A stretch of DNA of 64,000 nt from Lunatimonas salinarum (GTDB lineage Bacteria; Bacteroidota; Bacteroidia; Cytophagales; Cyclobacteriaceae), in NCBI RefSeq assembly GCF_017811155.1, contig NZ_JACVCV010000018.1, positions 1 through 64,000 on the forward strand, read 5' to 3'. The position numbers and the translations under genes are program-made. The notes below the pieces were generated by a model, which saw only the letters and a list, made by a program, of their open reading frames with translations, had not been told where the DNA came from and did no database searches. Below, piece by piece: positions 60,946 to 64,000 of this stretch (position 1 is its first letter; every line of letters begins with the position of its first letter).

Positions 60946-61719
60946 TTATAATTTATTTGCCTTTTTTATGTAGAGCTCCAGTGCTCCGGTCATACTTGGG
61001 GCATTTGGTAACGGTGCTTCAATGTCTAGTATGAGGTTCTGTTCCCTTACTGCCTGGGCTGTAGTAGGACCAAAAGCGGCAATACGGGTGTTATTTTGCT
61101 CAAAATCAGGGAAATTGTGGAACAGCGATTTGATGCCGGATGGACTGAAAAAAGCCAAAATGTCGTATTTGATATCCTTGAGATCCGATAGATCTGCCGC
61201 AACGGTGTGGTAAATAATCGCTTCGGTAAAATTGATGTTGTTTTTGGTCAGGAAATCAGGAATGTCTTCCTTTCTGATATCTGAACAGGGAAAAAGGTAT
61301 TTTTCGCCTTTGTGCTTCTTGAAATAATCAAAAAGATCCGAGGCGGTTTTACTCCCAACAAATAATTTTCGCTTTCTGATCACGATGTATTTCTGCAGGT
61401 AGTGTGCGGTCTGCTCGGATATGCAAAAATACTTCATGTCTGCAGGCATCTCAATCTTCTGTTCTTGACAAAGACTAAAAAAATGGTCGATTGCATTCCT
61501 ACTGGTAAATATAATCGCAGTATGCTTGAGGATATCAATCTTTTGCTTTCTAAACTCCTTCAAGGGAACGGGCTCCACCTGAATAAACGGACGAAAGTCA
61601 ATCTTGATTTTGTATTTTTCGGCCAACTGAAAATAAGGTGACCGTTCATCAGAGGGTTTTGGCTGTGAAACTAGAATGCTTCTGACTCGTTGGAGTCTGT
61701 CTTTTACGGCCTTAGTCAT
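60946..61719 (-). CDS. hemD: Uroporphyrinogen-III synthase
   Basis: A 257-residue HemD that closes and inverts ring D of hydroxymethylbilane to make uroporphyrinogen III for heme. The two-lobed alpha/beta fold can be followed: ILVSQPKPSDERSPYFQLAE at the start, AIIFTSRNAIDHFF, YFCISEQTAHYLQKY, then DILAFFSPSGIKSLF and RIAAFGPTTAQAVREQ. The family has low sequence identity, but these four motifs in order are diagnostic. It lies 27 bp after the DUF4271 gene, upstream of the PorP/SprF-like gene. Confidence 0.92.
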   Translation of the reverse strand: MTKAVKDRLQRVRSILVSQPKPSDERSPYFQLAEKYKIKIDFRPFIQVEPVPLKEFRKQKIDILKHTAIIFTSRNAIDHFFSLCQEQKIEMPADMKYFCISEQTAHYLQKYIVIRKRKLFVGSKTASDLFDYFKKHKGEKYLFPCSDIRKEDIPDFLTKNNINFTEAIIYHTVAADLSDLKDIKYDILAFFSPSGIKSLFHNFPDFEQNNTRIAAFGPTTAQAVREQNLILDIEAPLPNAPSMTGALELYIKKANKL

Positions 61720-61746
61720 CTTTATTTTTCCTTTGTTAGTATAGGT

Positions 61747-62868
61747 TTACCCAATGAGCAATCTTGAAATCACCAAAAAGGGAATTAATTCTGAGGTGCA
61801 AATGTACGAAAATAAATGATAATTCTTAAAGGACAATCTTTTCCTCATTAAGACACCTAATACCAACAATGCCAAGATATAACAACTGAAAAAAGCTTTT
61901 AAGAAAAAGATTACAAAATCTTCTATGGCGTGATACTCGTTGGCGAGGCCTATGAGCATCACGCAGGTAATCACTAACGTACTCAGGGAAAGGACCCGCA
62001 GTATATACAGAAAGTGTGGAATCTCGAACTTAGCGATATCAAATACATACGTGCTGATCCTTAGCCAGATAACCTTTAAAGTGGAGGCAGCCATCAAGAG
62101 CAGTGTGCCCGCAATCCAAATGAAAAAATAGTGGTTCATATCATTGATTAGCACCAGGCCGATCGGCGCTACTGATAAAACCTTGGATATGGTTATTATG
62201 ACCAGCATCAACAACATGTTTAATAGAAGTAGGTAGTAAAGCAGCGCATTGGTAAAAAACTTCGTAAATGAACTGCCTTCCGTAAATTCCTCCGACGAAA
62301 TGAGATAGCGTGGATTTAAAAATAACGGAAAAACGACCGGGTGAATCATTCGAAACAACGCTCCCAAAAGCATCAGCAAAAAAAGCGAAGTAAAGAAAAA
62401 CTCCGGAAACACATCCCGTTCGCGTTGGGCATAATCACCCAAAAATCCCTGGCTGGAACCTTGATCGTACAAGCCTGGAGGGTTCGGCCCCATTTTTCTG
62501 ATAGAGGCTTCCTCTGCACGAATCCCCTTTTTGTAAAGGGTGAATTCAGCGGTAGAATCATCTAAGGGCAGCACCGCATTTATATCCTTGAGCGGTAGCT
62601 TTAATAGCGTATCCGCATCTGCCTGCAACCACAAAATGTGTTCTATAAACAACGTGGAGCCTTCCGGCATCTGAATATGGAAAGTGCTTAGCGGAAAGCT
62701 CGCCCTATCCACCGATACTTGGATGCCGGCTGGGCGGTCGTAAAATTGGCCGGAAGGAAGGAGGGAAAAACGCTCATCGTAATTTTCCAACACTTGTGAA
62801 AATGCTGGAGCGCCTGCCAGCAAATTCATCAAAAAAAATAGCCCCAAAAGCTGTACCTTGCTGTTCAT
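61747..62868 (-). CDS. DUF4271 membrane protein
   Basis: A 373-residue protein: signal peptide, an extracytoplasmic beta-rich part of about 130 residues, and a C-terminal domain of about six transmembrane helices (from about residue 150), which is the DUF4271 layout typical of Bacteroidota. Its ATG directly follows the TAA of the BamA-like gene with no base between. Function is not established. The repeated neighbourhood with hemD and the type IX genes in this phylum is from general knowledge, not from this window. Confidence 0.85.
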   Translation of the reverse strand: MNSKVQLLGLFFLMNLLAGAPAFSQVLENYDERFSLLPSGQFYDRPAGIQVSVDRASFPLSTFHIQMPEGSTLFIEHILWLQADADTLLKLPLKDINAVLPLDDSTAEFTLYKKGIRAEEASIRKMGPNPPGLYDQGSSQGFLGDYAQRERDVFPEFFFTSLFLLMLLGALFRMIHPVVFPLFLNPRYLISSEEFTEGSSFTKFFTNALLYYLLLLNMLLMLVIITISKVLSVAPIGLVLINDMNHYFFIWIAGTLLLMAASTLKVIWLRISTYVFDIAKFEIPHFLYILRVLSLSTLVITCVMLIGLANEYHAIEDFVIFFLKAFFSCYILALLVLGVLMRKRLSFKNYHLFSYICTSELIPFLVISRLLIG

Positions 62869-64000
62869 TTAAAATCTCCCTGTATAGCCAAAGTGTATGC
62901 GTGAATAATTAAACCCGAACGGCTGATCTGCCGAAGTTCCGAGCGCATAGACAAAATGAAACAGGCCACCTGAGGTTTGTATGCTAAAACCACCCCCAAA
63001 CGAATAGGGAAAGTCTCTGACCAAAGTCGGTAGGCGATTCACCATCACTGCCGCATCTGCAAAAATCAGGAAATAGGTACTAGTATCAAAATAAAATCGG
63101 GGTTCTATCGTGGCATGGACATACTGCGAGGCAAAGAAGTGGTTTTCATTAAATCCACGGATGGTCTTGAGGCCGCCCAACCGAAACAAGTCATTCAGAA
63201 GCAGGTTTGGATTCTCCATATACCCTGCCTGAACCTGGAATACCGCACCAAAAGTGGGTTTCCAGAGGTGATAATAGCTGTAATCTGCTTGCAAGTAATA
63301 CTGAAGCGTACGGGTGAGCAAATTTTGGTAAAGCTGAGGGGGAAGACCGGTATTTTGGAGCAAGCGCTTATTGCCTATTCCAACATCAAGTACTGCCCTG
63401 CCTCCACGCTTGGGAAAAAAAGCGTCGTCTAAATCCATGTATTCCAGGTTCATTCCATAGTTATTGAAGCGGAAGTCAGCGGCAGAGGGAAGTTCTGTGG
63501 CTTCACGGAGGTGAAATGTTGACAGAAGGTCTCCTGCTTGCCGTCGGTTGAAGAAACTCAGGTATAGACTTGGATTGACTCGATAGCCCAGCGAAAACTT
63601 AACGTCCCGGTTTAGAAACGTGGTGTCTTCCTTTAATAAATAGAAAGAAGCGCTCACGTCTAAACCCGATCCGAATACCATGGGTTCGGTCGCATCGAGC
63701 CGGAGATTTTGGGAATACTGGCTAAGCCTCTGCCAATTGATACGATAGTTTCGTCCTTTACCGGACACATTATAAAGTACCATATCAAATTGGCCGGTGA
63801 CCAACAGCCGGTTTCCTTCGATTTCGTTTGGTAGGACACCGATGATCCCGTCAATGCTGTTGATCCTTCGATCGTTTACGGGTAAATACAGGGTTGCTTC
63901 CTCGTTTTGGAAACTCAGGCGAGGTTCACCGCTTACCTGCAGATAGGGTATGGTCCGGATCGACTTTAACGAACGGTCGACATTCCGCTGGGAAAACGGC
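62869..64000 (-). CDS. BamA/TamA-family outer-membrane protein, partial
   Basis: The frame is open past the end of the window (the start lies beyond 64000), so only the last 376 or so residues are seen. The first visible part contains RTIPYLQVSGEPRLSF, a POTRA-like or linker stretch. The rest is a 16-strand-type barrel with alternating pattern, the loop-6-like phrase RLGGLKTIRGFNENHFFASQ (related to the VRGF motif of BamA/TamA) and a terminal aromatic strand ending FGYTGRF. It may act in outer-membrane protein insertion or as a Bacteroidota-specific D15-like protein. The general BamA is usually flanked by lpxD or skp-type genes, which are not seen here, so I would not call it bamA. Confidence 0.85.
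   Translation of the reverse strand, partial: PFSQRNVDRSLKSIRTIPYLQVSGEPRLSFQNEEATLYLPVNDRRINSIDGIIGVLPNEIEGNRLLVTGQFDMVLYNVSGKGRNYRINWQRLSQYSQNLRLDATEPMVFGSGLDVSASFYLLKEDTTFLNRDVKFSLGYRVNPSLYLSFFNRRQAGDLLSTFHLREATELPSAADFRFNNYGMNLEYMDLDDAFFPKRGGRAVLDVGIGNKRLLQNTGLPPQLYQNLLTRTLQYYLQADYSYYHLWKPTFGAVFQVQAGYMENPNLLLNDLFRLGGLKTIRGFNENHFFASQYVHATIEPRFYFDTSTYFLIFADAAVMVNRLPTLVRDFPYSFGGGFSIQTSGGLFHFVYALGTSADQPFGFNYSRIHFGYTGRF

Overview
The window is a piece of a Bacteroidota chromosome, most likely a Cytophagales (Cyclobacteriaceae-like) bacterium. The evidence is a complete type IX secretion/gliding core (a PorP/SprF protein followed by gldK-gldL-gldM-gldN, plus sprE/porW elsewhere in the window), a TonB-dependent receptor with an N-terminal carboxypeptidase-regulatory-like domain, DUF4271, and the general absence of strong Shine-Dalgarno sites. 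No species name can be given from sequence reading alone.

Layout. 1-5.6 kb is an AT-rich accessory segment: the 3' end of an unidentified gene, two exported or membrane proteins of unknown function, a small protein with two DnaJ-type CxxCxGxG knuckles, decayed sequence, and a complete IS1595-family element (1444-2408) with an exact 8-bp target duplication just upstream of the CxxCxGxG gene. 5.6-26.5 kb is mostly on the minus strand and looks like ordinary core: a transglutaminase-like protein, a TonB receptor with its upstream lipoprotein, uvrA, an AsmA-like protein, a lytic transglycosylase, a two-subunit molybdenum hydroxylase, a UbiA-like protein with a methyltransferase, two tandem SGNH hydrolases (plus strand), a SpoU-type RNA methyltransferase, and a translationally coupled sigma factor / anti-sigma-like / exported-protein operon. 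mutS (plus) follows, then tRNA-Gly(GCC) and tRNA-Leu(UAA).

29.9-35.0 kb, directly after tRNA-Leu, is a defence locus: hsdM, then an AAA ATPase and an HNH nuclease resembling the two-gene Septu (PtuA/PtuB) pair, then wreckage consisting of a winged-helix C-terminal fragment, an hsdS cut off after its first half domain, and an antisense Fic pseudogene with an in-frame stop. No hsdR is present. The type I restriction system therefore looks broken, while the embedded ATPase/HNH pair looks intact. I regard this as the most interesting part of the window.

35.0-42.0 kb (minus) is M23 peptidase - bactofilin - atpZ-like - small membrane protein - atpB-E-F-H-A-G, ending at a strong terminator; atpD and atpC are not here. 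42.0-48.9 kb (plus) is sprE/porW, a class A penicillin-binding protein and uvrC. 48.9-54.9 kb (minus) is a three-gene unit of planctomycete type (cytochrome c/DUF1549/LamG/DUF1553 lipoprotein, Tat-exported DUF1501 protein, Tat-exported beta-propeller). 55.2-64.0 kb (minus) is BamA-like outer-membrane protein (running off the window) - DUF4271 - hemD - porP/sprF-like - gldKLMN, ending at a strong terminator.
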